From Metabacillus sp. FJAT-52054 (GTDB lineage: Bacteria; Bacillota; Bacilli; Bacillales; Bacillaceae), in contig NZ_CP147407.1 in the NCBI RefSeq assembly GCF_037201815.1, positions 992,001 to 1,056,000 of the forward strand: a stretch of DNA of 64,000 nucleotides, read 5' to 3'. The notes under the pieces were generated by a model. That model did no database searches. It was not told the DNA's origin and saw only the letters and a program-made list of their open reading frames with translations. Position 1 is the stretch's first letter. Every line of letters starts with the position of its first letter. Positions 35,229-44,662 of this stretch are shown one piece after another. The position numbers were made by a program, and so were the translations under genes.

Positions 35229-36458
35229 GAGTGTCCGATATCGAACCATGAACGTCCGATAGAAAGAGCGGAGTGTCCGATATCCGTGCGCGAGCGACCG
35301 ATATCCCCCTCGCGAGTGTCCGATAAAAAGCAGAGTGACCGATATCGAACCATGAACGTCCGATAAGAAGAGTGGAGTGTTGGATATCCGTGCGCGAGCG
35401 ACCGATATCTCCTCGCGAGTGTCCGATAAAAAGCGAAGTGACCGAAATCGAGCCATGACCGTCCGATAAAAAGAGCGGAGTGTCCGATATTCGTGCGCGA
35501 GCGACCGATATCTTGTCACGAGTGTCCGATAAAAAGCGGAGTGACCGATATCGAACCATGAACGTCCGATAAGAAGAGCGGAGTGTCCGATATCCGTGCG
35601 CGAGCGACCGATATCTCCTCGCGAGTGTCCGATAAAAAGCGGAGTGACCGATATCGAACCATGAACGTCCGATAAGAAGAGTGGAGTGTCCGATATTCGT
35701 GCGCGAGCGACCGATATCTTGTCACGAGTGTCCGATAAAAAGCGGAGTGACCGATATCGAACCATGAACGTCCGATAAGAAGAGTGGAGTGTCCGATATT
35801 CGTGCGCGAGCGACCGATATCTTGTCACGAGTGTCCGATAAAAAGCGGAGTGACCGATATCGAACCATGAACGTCCGATAAGAAGAGTGGAGTGTCCGAT
35901 ATTCGTGCGCGAGCGACCGATATCTTGTCACGAGTGTCCGATAAAAAGCGGAGTGACCGATATCGAACCATGAACGTCCGATAAGAAGAGTGGAGTGTCC
36001 GATATTCGTGCGCGAGCGACCGATATCTTGTCACGAGTGTCCGATAAAAAGCGGAGTGACCGATATCGAACCATGAACGTCCGATAAGAAGAGTGGAGTG
36101 TCCGATATTCGTGCGCGAGCGACCGATATCTTGTCACGAGTGTCCGATAAAAAGCGGAGTGACCGATATCGAACCATGAACGTCCGATAAAAAGAGCGGA
36201 GTGTCCGATATCCGTGCGCGAGCGACCGATATCTTGTCACGAGTGTCCGATAAAAAGCGGAGTGACCGATATCGAACCATGAACGTCCGATAAGAAGAGT
36301 GGAGTGTCCGATATTCGTGCGCGAGCGACCGATATCTTGTCACGAGTGTCCGATAAAAAGCGGAGTGACCGATATCGAGCCACCAACGTCCGATAAAAAG
36401 AGCGGAGTGTCCGATATCCGTACGGGAGCGGCCGATAACCCCTCGCGAGTGTCCTGCC
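35229..36458. repeat. Tandem array 2: eleven exact 103-bp units made of one 19-mer and four 21-mers
   Basis: Units begin GAGTGTCCGATAAAAAG at 35314, 35417, 35520, 35623, 35726, 35829, 35932, 36035, 36138, 36241 and 36344, exactly 103 bp apart. A partial unit lies on the left (35229-35313) and a broken one starts at 36447. Each unit has five sub-repeats (19, 21, 21, 21, 21 bp) that begin GAGTG, GAACG or GAGCG and carry TCCGATA or ACCGATA. Several central units are identical, implying recent expansion. It fills the gap between the converging tenA and hypothetical genes. It is not coding: minus-strand frames merely repeat. Confidence 0.96.
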
Positions 36459-36483
36459 ACCAAAGAGCTAAAAGTCTCTCCGC

Positions 36484-36519
36484 AAAAAAAGCCGGCTTCC
36501 AACAGGAGGCCGGCCTTTT
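36484..36519. terminator. Terminator of the 117-residue hypothetical gene
   Basis: AGGCCGGC...GCCGGCTT stem with seven T residues on the minus strand and four on the plus strand. Confidence 0.8.
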
Positions 36520-36528
36520 CTCAATCAA

Positions 36529-36882
36529 TTAATCAATCACTTCATCATCAAATGGGTTAATAACGTAAATATAGCCGTGGGCCAGATCAATTCGGAGGAT
36601 CCATTCCCATGGAACATCCAGTCTTTTATAAATAGCTTTCCAAAACTCAGCGGATTTTGTTTCAAATTCCAAGTATTCCTGCAGCAGCTCCTTATAGGAA
36701 GCTCCCTGAATCTGGATGTTTGAATCCATTAGACGCATGTGGGCTAGGTGCCTGCACTCCAATTCCTGGGCCATCTGAAGCTCTTCCTGTGTGGCTGTTC
36801 CAATAACGGTACCGTCCTCAGGTATTGCCGCAAAAACGTTTACATTTTCATCTACTGTCACTGGCTGTTCGTCGAAGCGCAT
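36529..36882 (-). CDS. Hypothetical 117-residue protein
   Basis: Acidic soluble protein. The first half is strand-like (NVNVFAAIPEDGTVIGTATQEEL); the middle is a long helix (SYKELLQEYLEFETKSAEFWKAIYKRL); the end is strand-like (WILRIDLAHGYIYVINPFDDE). The gene has a strong AAGGAGG site and its own terminator, so it is probably real. I do not recognise a family or suggest a function. Confidence 0.65.
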   Translation of the reverse strand: MRFDEQPVTVDENVNVFAAIPEDGTVIGTATQEELQMAQELECRHLAHMRLMDSNIQIQGASYKELLQEYLEFETKSAEFWKAIYKRLDVPWEWILRIDLAHGYIYVINPFDDEVID

Positions 36883-37045
36883 GAGTCATTTCCTCCTTGT
36901 TTTGGAATAGGATGGTTCTCCACTATCATACATGAAAAGTTTCAATAATGACATGGATAATCATTAGGTTTGACCAAGGATATTTCGGGAAAACAGGCAG
37001 TACGGACATTAGACATATCATCAATGAATAGGGAGGCGCTTCTTT

Positions 37046-37525
37046 ATGTTCGAGCTTCGGGACGTCCTTACATTGCTATGGTCACTTTGCATTGTTTTGC
37101 CGATCGCATCATTTGTTCATCAATTAGGCCATACTGTTATGGCGCTTGCCTTTGGCGGAAAAGGAACATTCACAATTGGTAGAGGAAAGCCGCTTTTTAC
37201 GTTTAAAAATCTGACGGTAAAACGTCTTTATTTTTTGGATTCTTTTTGCCAGTATGAAGGTCTTAGGTATGATAATCGTGCTACTCATGCCATGGTGTAT
37301 GGAGGGGGAGCGCTTTTTAATCTTCTTTCCATTCTGCTTGTGAACCTGCTTATTGTGCATAATGTATTGGAGCCTCATTTATTTTTCTATCAGTTTGCTT
37401 ACTTTTCAAGCTACTATGTTATTTTTGCTTTACTGCCTGTCCGATACTCAGACGATCATCCAAGTGATGGAATGGCAATTTACGAAGTTCTCCGTCATGG
37501 GCGCAAATGTGATCCTATTGATTAG
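37046..37525 (+). CDS. M50/site-2-protease-like membrane protein lacking the catalytic glutamate
   Basis: 159-residue membrane protein with three hydrophobic segments. Segment 1 holds H25-Q26-L27-G28-H29, the place of the HExxH zinc-protease motif, with Gln instead of the catalytic Glu. After segment 3 comes a Asp141-Gly142 pair (DDHPSDGMAIYEVL), the equivalent of the third zinc ligand of M50 proteases. The fold and zinc site may be kept while cleavage is lost. The start is ATG with AGGGAGG upstream. It converges with the ferritin-like gene 27 bp away. Confidence 0.6.
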   Translation: MFELRDVLTLLWSLCIVLPIASFVHQLGHTVMALAFGGKGTFTIGRGKPLFTFKNLTVKRLYFLDSFCQYEGLRYDNRATHAMVYGGGALFNLLSILLVNLLIVHNVLEPHLFFYQFAYFSSYYVIFALLPVRYSDDHPSDGMAIYEVLRHGRKCDPID

Positions 37526-37526
37526 A

Positions 37527-37548
37527 TAAAAAAACCGCCATTAGGCGG
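37527..37548 (-). terminator. Terminator of the ferritin-like gene
   Basis: On the minus strand CCGCC-taat-GGCGG is followed by seven T residues. It overlaps the very end of the convergent gene's transcript. Confidence 0.85.
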
Positions 37549-37552
37549 CGAT

Positions 37553-37993
37553 TCAAATCTTTGTTAAATAATATAAAAACCAGACAGCATGGTTTTGCTC
37601 GTCCGCAGCCGCTCTTTTGAAAATGCGCTTTATGTACGCATTCGTGGCTTTATCTGAGATATCCAGATAGAAATCAACGGTTTCCTGTTCATCCTTGAAA
37701 GCGGCATTAAGCCCTTTCTCATAGGTTGAGGGACATTCTTCAATTTGCTTCGGCTTATGCTGGCGTCCTGTCAGCGACAGATAAATCTGCGAAAACTCCT
37801 CATAATGCCTTCTTTCATCCTTTTGAATTTCAAGAATTTTTTCCCTCTGTTCCTGCGTCGGTGCTTGCTTTGCCAGTACTTCATAGCAATTTATCGCGCT
37901 GTATTCTCCATCAATTGCCTTGGCTATTTCTTTAGCAAGCAATGCATTCTGGTTCATTTGGCGCTGATATTCTTCGTAATATTGATACTGCAT
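37553..37993 (-). CDS. Ferritin-like/rubrerythrin-type diiron protein
   Basis: 146-residue four-helix protein. Likely diiron ligands are Glu in IDGEYSAINCYE near 30, Glu/His in DERRHYEEF near 60, Glu in KDEQETVDFY near 100 and Glu/His in ADEQNHAVWF near 130. No rubredoxin domain is present. Related Bacillus proteins are thought to manage iron or peroxide. The N terminus is Tyr/Gln-rich (QYQYYEEYQRQ), a pattern common in spore proteins. It is monocistronic. Confidence 0.82.
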   Translation of the reverse strand: MQYQYYEEYQRQMNQNALLAKEIAKAIDGEYSAINCYEVLAKQAPTQEQREKILEIQKDERRHYEEFSQIYLSLTGRQHKPKQIEECPSTYEKGLNAAFKDEQETVDFYLDISDKATNAYIKRIFKRAAADEQNHAVWFLYYLTKI

Positions 37994-38120
37994 CTCCTTG
38001 ATCCCCCTTAAAGTTAAGCTTGATAAAATATATGACAGTAATTACAAATTAGTAGTGAAAAGGTTCTGAACATTCTATATAATAAATGCTAATATCAGCA
38101 AGGGGATGTGTTGAAAAGCA

Positions 38121-38630
38121 ATGATAACCGTTGTTAAAGCAGGACTTGAGCACATTCAGGGAATCATTCGTGTTTGTTCTGAAGGGTACAGGAACACATA
38201 TAATGAAACGCATTCCAAAAAGTATATAGAACGTACCATTTCCGAATTTTATAATGCAGAGCGGGTGGCAAAGGAAATACAAGAAACTGACCGTCATTGG
38301 AACGGCTGGTATGCGGCAATTGGTGAGAATGGAGTAGCAGGAGCCGGCGGTGGAGGGATGACTGCCGAACACACTTCTGAGCTTTTCGTTCTTTATCTGG
38401 ATCCCGCCAAAAGAAGACAGGGGATTGGCACGCTGCTTCTTAATGCCATTACAGAGGAACAAATTCAAACATATGGGGCACAGGAACAGTGGGTATCCGT
38501 GGATGAACAGAACCAGAAAGGAATACCGTTCTACAAAGCTAAGGGATTTATCGTTTAGGATTGCGTGCCTTCCTATTCACAGACAGAGACTGAAAACTAT
38601 TATTCTTTGAGGTGCAAGAGAGAGCTATAA
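38121..38630 (+). pseudogene. GNAT acetyltransferase with premature amber stop
   Basis: GNAT-fold N-acetyltransferase with the acetyl-CoA loop RRQGIGT near residue 96. The open frame ends at TAG (38556-38558) after 145 codons, directly after FYKAKGFIV. In the same frame 23 more sense codons follow, including SYSQTETENYYSLRCKREL, and end at TAA. That is the usual last strand of GNAT proteins. A single change of a CAG, GAG or AAG codon to TAG would explain this. The shortened product lacks the last beta-strand and may be unstable. Confidence 0.7.
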
Positions 38631-38643
38631 GGGGGGCTTCATA

Positions 38644-39435
38644 ATGATTAGGCAACTAACAGAAAAAGACCATGAACAATGCTATTCCTACGTTTCCGGC
38701 AAGCCTGCTGAAAACTTGTTTATAATAGGGGACATCGAAGCATTCGGGTACAATGAGCCTTTTCAGAAGGTTTGGGGCGATTTTAATGAGGATGGCGAGC
38801 TTCAGGGGATTCTATTAAAATATGAAGCGAATTATATCCCTTTTTCCCATGGGGATTTTGATGCCGGCGGCTTTGCCGGAATTATGAAGGCGGACCCGGA
38901 ATGGGGTATTCTTTCAGGTCTTGAGGAGGTAACGGTCAAACTGGAGCCGTTCCTTGAACGGCGCGCTGAGAAACGTGTGCTGTATTATGCAAAATGCGTG
39001 AAGCTTGAGGAGACGTTCAGTCATCGTCCTGGAGTAACCGTAAAAAAGGCAGGGATTGAAGATACAGAACGGATTCTGGAGCTGCATAAACAGATTGAAG
39101 AATTTACTTCAGCGGGAGAGAGTGTGGAAAGCAAGCGCCGAAACATGGAAAAGGGCGCTTCAAGAACGTATTATGTGGAGGAAGAAGGAAGGATGGTCAG
39201 CGCCGCCTCTACTGCAGCTGAAAACAGCCTCTCAGCGATGGTGGTCGGTGTCTGTACGCTCAATGACCATAAGCGGAAAGGCTATGCCACTCAGTGCATG
39301 CTTGAGCTATGCGGTCACGTACTGAGTGAGGGACGCGAGCTCTGCTTGTTTTACGATAACCCGGAAGCCGGCAAAATCTATAAACGCATTGGATTTAAGG
39401 ATATTGGGATGTGGACGATGTATGAATGTTCATAA
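38644..39435 (+). CDS. GNAT-family acetyltransferase (two-domain)
   Basis: 263-residue protein. The N-terminal half is a degenerate GNAT-like domain and the C-terminal half (about 130-263) an active-looking one with VGVCTLNDHKRKGYATQCMLELCGHVL near 200 and a final IYKRIGFKDIGMWTMYE. The substrate is unknown. It follows the broken GNAT gene by 13 bp and has a GGGGGG-type site. A terminator follows. Confidence 0.85.
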   Translation: MIRQLTEKDHEQCYSYVSGKPAENLFIIGDIEAFGYNEPFQKVWGDFNEDGELQGILLKYEANYIPFSHGDFDAGGFAGIMKADPEWGILSGLEEVTVKLEPFLERRAEKRVLYYAKCVKLEETFSHRPGVTVKKAGIEDTERILELHKQIEEFTSAGESVESKRRNMEKGASRTYYVEEEGRMVSAASTAAENSLSAMVVGVCTLNDHKRKGYATQCMLELCGHVLSEGRELCLFYDNPEAGKIYKRIGFKDIGMWTMYECS

Positions 39436-39444
39436 ACGAACGGG

Positions 39445-39471
39445 CTGCCTATTGCTTAGGCAGTTTTTTTT
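39445..39471 (+). terminator. Terminator
   Basis: CTGCCTA-ttgct-TAGGCAG stem followed by eight T residues. Confidence 0.9.
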
Positions 39472-39644
39472 ACGATAAGAAAGTATAAATTTTGTCCATT
39501 TCCAGGGCACAGCCCCTTGAGGTATGGGAGGCACGCAGGACGTTGCGCATACAGCAGAACTTCATTCCCTCAAGGCGTTTTCACTTTTCTAAATGCCGGA
39601 GTCTTTTCTCTCATACATTAAGAAGGAATCCGACTATCGAACGA

Positions 39645-39691
39645 TTGATTAAGAGAATCATTTTCATTATGATTAATGAGATTGATTCTCA
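39645..39691 (+). promoter_or_regulatory. Siderophore operon promoter with two Fur boxes
   Basis: -35 TTGATT (39645-39650), 17-bp spacer, -10 TATGAT (39668-39673). AGAGAATCATTTTCA (39652-39666) and TGAGATTGATTCTCA (39677-39691) each match 14 of the 15 positions of the TGANAATNATTNTCA Fur pattern. One lies between the promoter boxes and one over the start site. Iron repression is expected. Confidence 0.8.
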
Positions 39692-39718
39692 TTATCGAAA
39701 GAAAGAGGGCTATCACGA

Positions 39719-41554
39719 ATGAACCACATACATAATGCTCAGAAAGGGATTCTCGATCGGTTGATGCAATGTCTGCTTCGGGAAAAGCTTATACCCTATA
39801 AAGAAGAAGAGGGTGCTATAAATATTGAACTTTCTAAGGATTCATCTATCCGCATAGGGGTAAAGAGAAAGTTTTATTTAAACAGGATTGAAATTTCCGA
39901 TGTTTCCTATATTCTGTCCTCGGGAACGACCCGGATTGAAACTCCTGAACAGCTGATTCATCTGCTGCAATTATATGGTCTTTTTCCGGAATCAGAGGAG
40001 GCAGCAGTATTTAGCAGGGAACTGCAGAATAGTACAGAAAATTACCAGCTTAGTTTGAAGGAGTTTTCCAAAAGACAGAAAAGCTGGCTTCCGTATATGG
40101 AGCAATATGATAACCCAATCAGCTGGATTCATCAGCTTGCCGTTGAAAATGAGACGTTTAGTCCGTTGGCATTTTTTGAACAGCTTGCCATTCATGGTCA
40201 TACTCTCCACCCCTGTACAAAAACAAAAATGGGGATGAGTTTAGAAGAGGCCGCTGTTTACTCTCCTGAATGCGGCGGTATGCCTGAGATTGTGTACGCA
40301 GCGGTTCATAAAAGCAGGACCGCAGCCAGCCTTTTGAAGGGGACTGAGATTAAAACTCTTCTGTTCCAGCAGAATGACGCGCTTGAAGAAGCATTCAGAA
40401 ACGAACTGGATAGCCAGTCTCTGGATCCTGAAGAATATGAATTGCTTCCGCTTCATCCATGGCAGGCTGAGCATGTTATACCTGAGCTTTATTATGGGGA
40501 ACTACAAGACCGTCTTGTTGTGCTGATTGAGGGGATAAAGGAGCCGGCATTTGCCCTTGCTTCATTGCGCACCCTTTTACCGGCAGCACAGGGACGCAAG
40601 AATCCGTATCACCTGAAAACAGCAATCAGAGTTCAGGCAACAAGTGCCGTTCGAACCGTATCGCCTGCGTCAGCGAGCCATGGACCTAAATTTACACAGC
40701 TGTTTCAGGAGTTAGCAAATCGTCCTGATTTTCCTGAAACTCTGATTTTAGTTAAAGAAGAGGGCGGCATTCATTTCAAGGATCAAGGTTCCTCAGATGA
40801 ACGGGAAAAAAACCTGGCTGCGATGATTAGGGAAAATCCTGAAGTCTATACGGATTCCGCAAATGGAGAGCTAGCCATCCCCGGCGTAGCTTTAATCTCT
40901 GATTCACCATTCGGAAATGGATCTCTTCTTACTGAAGCAGTTCGTTTATACAAAAATAGCAAAGATTCAGGGAGTCTTGAGGTAGCCGCAGAGGACTGGA
41001 TCAGGGATTATTCAAGGCTGCTCTTCCAATCCGTTCTTCCAGTGATGACCCGTTACGGTATCGCTTTGGAAGCACACTTGCAAAACAGCATCCCGGTATT
41101 GAAGCATGGGGCGCCGGTCAAATTAATTGTCAGAGACTACGGCGGAATTAAACTTTATAACAAGCGGCTTCAAAAAACAGGACTTGAATTCGTCTTTCAG
41201 ATGGAAACCCATGTGGAAGCACTAAATGCCGAAGCCCTTCAGGATACCGTTTCACATGCAATCATTCAAAATCACCTTGGCGAGCTGATCATAACACTCG
41301 TTAAGGAACTGAATATAAAAGAAGAAAAATTTTGGGAAATTGCCTCTGAAGAGATGGATCTTGTTTGGAATTCACTCTATGATGATCCCGACGCTCCGGC
41401 AGACAGGCAGGCGATGATGGAAAGAGAATTGTCTCTTAAAAGCCTTGTGGGAATGAGGCTTAAGCATACGATTGATAATACGTACACGAAGGTGCCCAAC
41501 CCCTTTGCTGCCGTAAAAGAAGGAGGAAGCAAACGTGCTGAATTACAGAATTGA
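39719..41554 (+). CDS. NIS siderophore synthetase (IucA/IucC family), first
   Basis: 611-residue NRPS-independent siderophore synthetase. It joins a carboxylate such as citrate to an amine or alcohol by ATP-dependent adenylation. ATP-site motifs are GHTLHPCTKTKMG near 163, LLPLHPWQAEHV near 243, SLRTLLPAAQG near 280 and TSAVRTVSPASASHGP near 312. The C-terminal part (about 430-600) contains TRYGIALEAHLQNSIPVL and the FhuF-like RDYGGIKLY. It is the first gene after tandem Fur boxes and overlaps the next synthetase by 20 bp. Confidence 0.95.
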   Translation: MNHIHNAQKGILDRLMQCLLREKLIPYKEEEGAINIELSKDSSIRIGVKRKFYLNRIEISDVSYILSSGTTRIETPEQLIHLLQLYGLFPESEEAAVFSRELQNSTENYQLSLKEFSKRQKSWLPYMEQYDNPISWIHQLAVENETFSPLAFFEQLAIHGHTLHPCTKTKMGMSLEEAAVYSPECGGMPEIVYAAVHKSRTAASLLKGTEIKTLLFQQNDALEEAFRNELDSQSLDPEEYELLPLHPWQAEHVIPELYYGELQDRLVVLIEGIKEPAFALASLRTLLPAAQGRKNPYHLKTAIRVQATSAVRTVSPASASHGPKFTQLFQELANRPDFPETLILVKEEGGIHFKDQGSSDEREKNLAAMIRENPEVYTDSANGELAIPGVALISDSPFGNGSLLTEAVRLYKNSKDSGSLEVAAEDWIRDYSRLLFQSVLPVMTRYGIALEAHLQNSIPVLKHGAPVKLIVRDYGGIKLYNKRLQKTGLEFVFQMETHVEALNAEALQDTVSHAIIQNHLGELIITLVKELNIKEEKFWEIASEEMDLVWNSLYDDPDAPADRQAMMERELSLKSLVGMRLKHTIDNTYTKVPNPFAAVKEGGSKRAELQN

Positions 41555-43445
41555 CTCAAAAGCGGGCGAAAATCCATTTGCACGGGAGACGCTGAACTAT
41601 TTGGAGCAGCAGCTTCCTCATTTAAAGAATTCCTATCTGGAACAGCTGCCAAGTGCAGAGGAAGCAATCTTGCATAAATGGATGGAGTCTCTTTTAAGGG
41701 AGGACATCCTGAATATGAGAAGCGAAGCGGTAGAATGGGAACAGAAGATATCTGGCCAGGATGCTTCTGGAAAGCCTTCCACTTTTCTCTCCATCCAGCT
41801 GAATGACCGGGCGAGCCTTATTGCAGCATGCACTGGCCGGCATGCCTTTAATCGTATTATGGTTAGCGGCCTTTTTCTTTTAAAGGATGGATTGATTAAG
41901 ATTAAATCGTGTTCAGAGCTGCTTGAATTGCTCAAAAACAGGCATCCCCGTTTTTGGGAGTTTGGAGGAAGCTGGGAAACCTATGCAGAGGAGCTGATGA
42001 ATGGAAGTGCGAATCTGGCTTTGACTTATGCTGTATTTGAGGAGATGAAAGGCAAGCTTCCCAGACAGGAAAGCTTCTACAGCTATGCTGAAAAATTATC
42101 GAAGCCAGCTTTGTTTTTTGAACAGCTTTGCATAGAGGGCCATCACCTTCATCCAGGAACAAAGACAAAACTGGGCATGCAGGCAAAGGATGTATTTGAC
42201 TATTCACCCGAGCTGGGAGGAAGGGTTAGCATCCGATTTGTCCTGGGAAAAAAAGAAGCGTTTATGTGGAAGGTGCAATCAAATCGAGAACCGAATGAGT
42301 TTTTGTTCTCCAAGCTGCCCGGTTTGGAAGCAACAGTGGAAAAAGAGTGCCGCAGGAGAGGATTGCTGCTCGATGAATGGGTTGTCATTCCGGTCCATCC
42401 ATGGCAAATGAAACATATGCTGCCTGAATTGTTCGGAAACGAGATGGATTCCGGTATGATTCAGGAGCTTGATCTTATATGGGAGGCTTATCCTACGACC
42501 TCTTTTAGAACCGTCATTCCAAAAGGGAGTGATTTGTTTATTAAGCTTCCTGTGCACTCACAGATGACGTCAACAAAGCGCTCTGTTTCAGCTCAAACCG
42601 CATGCAACGGTCCTGCAGTCTCTGCGTTATTTGATGACATTTTAAACAGAGAAGGTCAATTGAAGGATACCTTTATCCCCATTCCTGAAACATATGGTGT
42701 GGCTTTTAAGGATGAAAATCCATTAAAGAGCCGGAACATGACAGCGATGCTGAGAAGCGGTTTGGATCCATTTGTCCATGGCGATGAAATTCCTGTAGTT
42801 GCCTCATCGTATAACAGTCCGTCTCCATTTTCTGAAAAGCTGGTTCTTGAGGAAATCTATGAAGAATACTGCCGCAGGGAAGGGCTGAATTCAAAAGAGG
42901 CTTTTGAGCCGTTTTTAAAAACTTACTTCTCTGTTGTACTGCCAGGGACCTTGACACTTATGACGCGATACGGAATCGGGCTGGAAGGGCATATGCAGAA
43001 TTCAATCGTGTCCTTCAGCGGCGGAAAACCTGTTAAATATCTGTTCAGAGACTGGGGAGGGGCGCGAATATATAAGGAGCGTCTAATCAAGCAGAAGCTC
43101 AGCCTGGAGCTGCTTCCGGGCTCTGTGACCGTTACAGAATCATTGGAGGAAATGCGCAGCAAGATGCACTATACGGTGTTTCAAAGCCATTTTGGTGAGG
43201 TAATCCGCATATTGGCAAGCTTCACCGGTTCAGAGGAAGCCCTTGCATGGAAATGGCTTGGCGAGGAAGCGGACCGGACCCTTGAATCCATTGGCGGAAT
43301 GGATGCAGCGGAAGACCGGGCGTTTCTTTTCAGCCCAGTTGTTAAGCACAAGGCGCTTTCTTCCATGAGGCTGTTCCCCGATCATGAAGGGTATGTATAT
43401 GTGGAAGCGCCGAATCCGCTTGCAGAGGCGTGTGAGAAAAAGTGA
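41535..43445 (+). CDS. NIS siderophore synthetase (IucA/IucC family), second
   Basis: 636-residue paralogue with HHLHPGTKTKLG near 200, VIPVHPWQMKHM near 285, TSFRTVIPKGSD near 320 and STKRSVSAQTACNGP near 343, then TRYGIGLEGHMQNSIVSF and FRDWGGARIY. Two such enzymes in one operon imply two successive condensations on one citrate-like scaffold. The start is GTG with GGAGG eight bases upstream, inside the end of the first synthetase gene. The MFS gene overlaps its stop by 4 bp. Confidence 0.95.
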   Translation: MLNYRIDSKAGENPFARETLNYLEQQLPHLKNSYLEQLPSAEEAILHKWMESLLREDILNMRSEAVEWEQKISGQDASGKPSTFLSIQLNDRASLIAACTGRHAFNRIMVSGLFLLKDGLIKIKSCSELLELLKNRHPRFWEFGGSWETYAEELMNGSANLALTYAVFEEMKGKLPRQESFYSYAEKLSKPALFFEQLCIEGHHLHPGTKTKLGMQAKDVFDYSPELGGRVSIRFVLGKKEAFMWKVQSNREPNEFLFSKLPGLEATVEKECRRRGLLLDEWVVIPVHPWQMKHMLPELFGNEMDSGMIQELDLIWEAYPTTSFRTVIPKGSDLFIKLPVHSQMTSTKRSVSAQTACNGPAVSALFDDILNREGQLKDTFIPIPETYGVAFKDENPLKSRNMTAMLRSGLDPFVHGDEIPVVASSYNSPSPFSEKLVLEEIYEEYCRREGLNSKEAFEPFLKTYFSVVLPGTLTLMTRYGIGLEGHMQNSIVSFSGGKPVKYLFRDWGGARIYKERLIKQKLSLELLPGSVTVTESLEEMRSKMHYTVFQSHFGEVIRILASFTGSEEALAWKWLGEEADRTLESIGGMDAAEDRAFLFSPVVKHKALSSMRLFPDHEGYVYVEAPNPLAEACEKK

Positions 43446-44662
43446 AAACATTTCCCGCTGCCTCTGCGTTCCGTTCAAAAGGTTACCGGCTTTTTTATGT
43501 ATCAGGATTTGCAAGCAGATTGTGGGAGTGGGCGGATTTCACCGTTTTAAATTGGGCCGTTTTGCAAATGACACATTCCCCTTTATACTTGGGTCTTGTT
43601 AACGTATGCCGGCTTATTCCGATTTTTCTTTTTAGCCTGACCGGGGGCATTCTTGCCGACCGGTTTCCCAAAAAACGGCTGCTGCTCATAAGCCAGCTGC
43701 TCATGTTCGGATCCACTGTCTGGCTTATTTCAGAATGGGGAGGGCCAATGCCCCTCATTTTATCCATAGTATTTATCCGTTCAGCCATTCAGTCCATTGA
43801 AGCACCGATCCGAAATGCATATGTGGCAGATTTAACTGGAAAAGAACAGCTCACGAGCGCTGTAGCCCATTACAGTTCCATGATTCACTTAGCGAGATTA
43901 ATCGGGCCGGCCGCTGCCGGTGTTCTGCTTGGATCCATGGCTCCAGAGCCTCTATTTACTCTCATACTTGGGCTGCTTGTCATTTCATGGATGGTCATGC
44001 TGTTTGTTCCGCCTGGGAGTGCGGTGTCTGTGAAAAAGGACAAGCCGAAGGGCTCCAGTTTGAAAGATGCCATTACATATGTGAAAAAAGATACATGCAT
44101 TCAAGGGCTGCTCCTGCTGTCAGTTATCCCGATGACCTTTGGCTTCCCGTATTCCTCTATGCTGCCGATTTTTGCAGACTCTCTGATGAATATTGGGCCC
44201 GAAGGATTTGGCCTGCTGCTCTCGCTGTCATCGTTTGGTGCGATTATCGGGACGTGGATTTTAACCGCCGGCTGGATTCGTTCAGGCCACTGGACGATGA
44301 TTGGGTCTTCGGTTCTGTTCGGATTATTTATCATCGGCATGATTATGGCGGCGGAAAGCACCTATCTGCTATTTGCAATTGTCTTCATGATGGGGCTTTT
44401 CGGACAAGTATACCGAACACTGAATCGAATATCCCTGCAGCACTACGTACCATCCCATTATCGCGGGAAAATTTTAAGCATTGCGCTGATGGACAGAGGA
44501 TTTATTTCGCTTGGTACGATGATGTTTACCCTTCTTGCAGAGTGGAATGTTTATTGGAGTGGCATTCTCATGGGGTTATCATGCTGTGCTCTGACGATGA
44601 TCATCGGTGTGATTTTCAGCCGACCGCTTGAAAAGATGCATAACGAAGTTGGAGGATTATAA
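43442..44662 (+). CDS. MFS transporter, probable siderophore exporter
   Basis: 406-residue major facilitator with 12 transmembrane segments, of the EntS/PvsC-like group. Family motif A appears as GGILADRFPKKRLLLISQ near 60 and again, degenerate, near 265. The loop motif YVADLTGKEQLTSAVAHYSSM near 122 is typical of the EntS-type branch. The position between NIS synthetases and the decarboxylase, with 4-bp and 1-bp overlaps, points to export of the finished siderophore. Confidence 0.9.
   Translation: MKTFPAASAFRSKGYRLFYVSGFASRLWEWADFTVLNWAVLQMTHSPLYLGLVNVCRLIPIFLFSLTGGILADRFPKKRLLLISQLLMFGSTVWLISEWGGPMPLILSIVFIRSAIQSIEAPIRNAYVADLTGKEQLTSAVAHYSSMIHLARLIGPAAAGVLLGSMAPEPLFTLILGLLVISWMVMLFVPPGSAVSVKKDKPKGSSLKDAITYVKKDTCIQGLLLLSVIPMTFGFPYSSMLPIFADSLMNIGPEGFGLLLSLSSFGAIIGTWILTAGWIRSGHWTMIGSSVLFGLFIIGMIMAAESTYLLFAIVFMMGLFGQVYRTLNRISLQHYVPSHYRGKILSIALMDRGFISLGTMMFTLLAEWNVYWSGILMGLSCCALTMIIGVIFSRPLEKMHNEVGGL

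Noticed and set aside
35143-36502. Overlapping minus-strand open frames across tandem array 2
   Set aside because: Several frames give the same 69-residue repeated translation. The 103-bp unit shifts frame each time and there is no ribosome binding site or family resemblance.
39492-39722. Open frame upstream of the first siderophore synthetase
   Set aside because: It runs through the promoter and both Fur boxes and has no protein-family resemblance.
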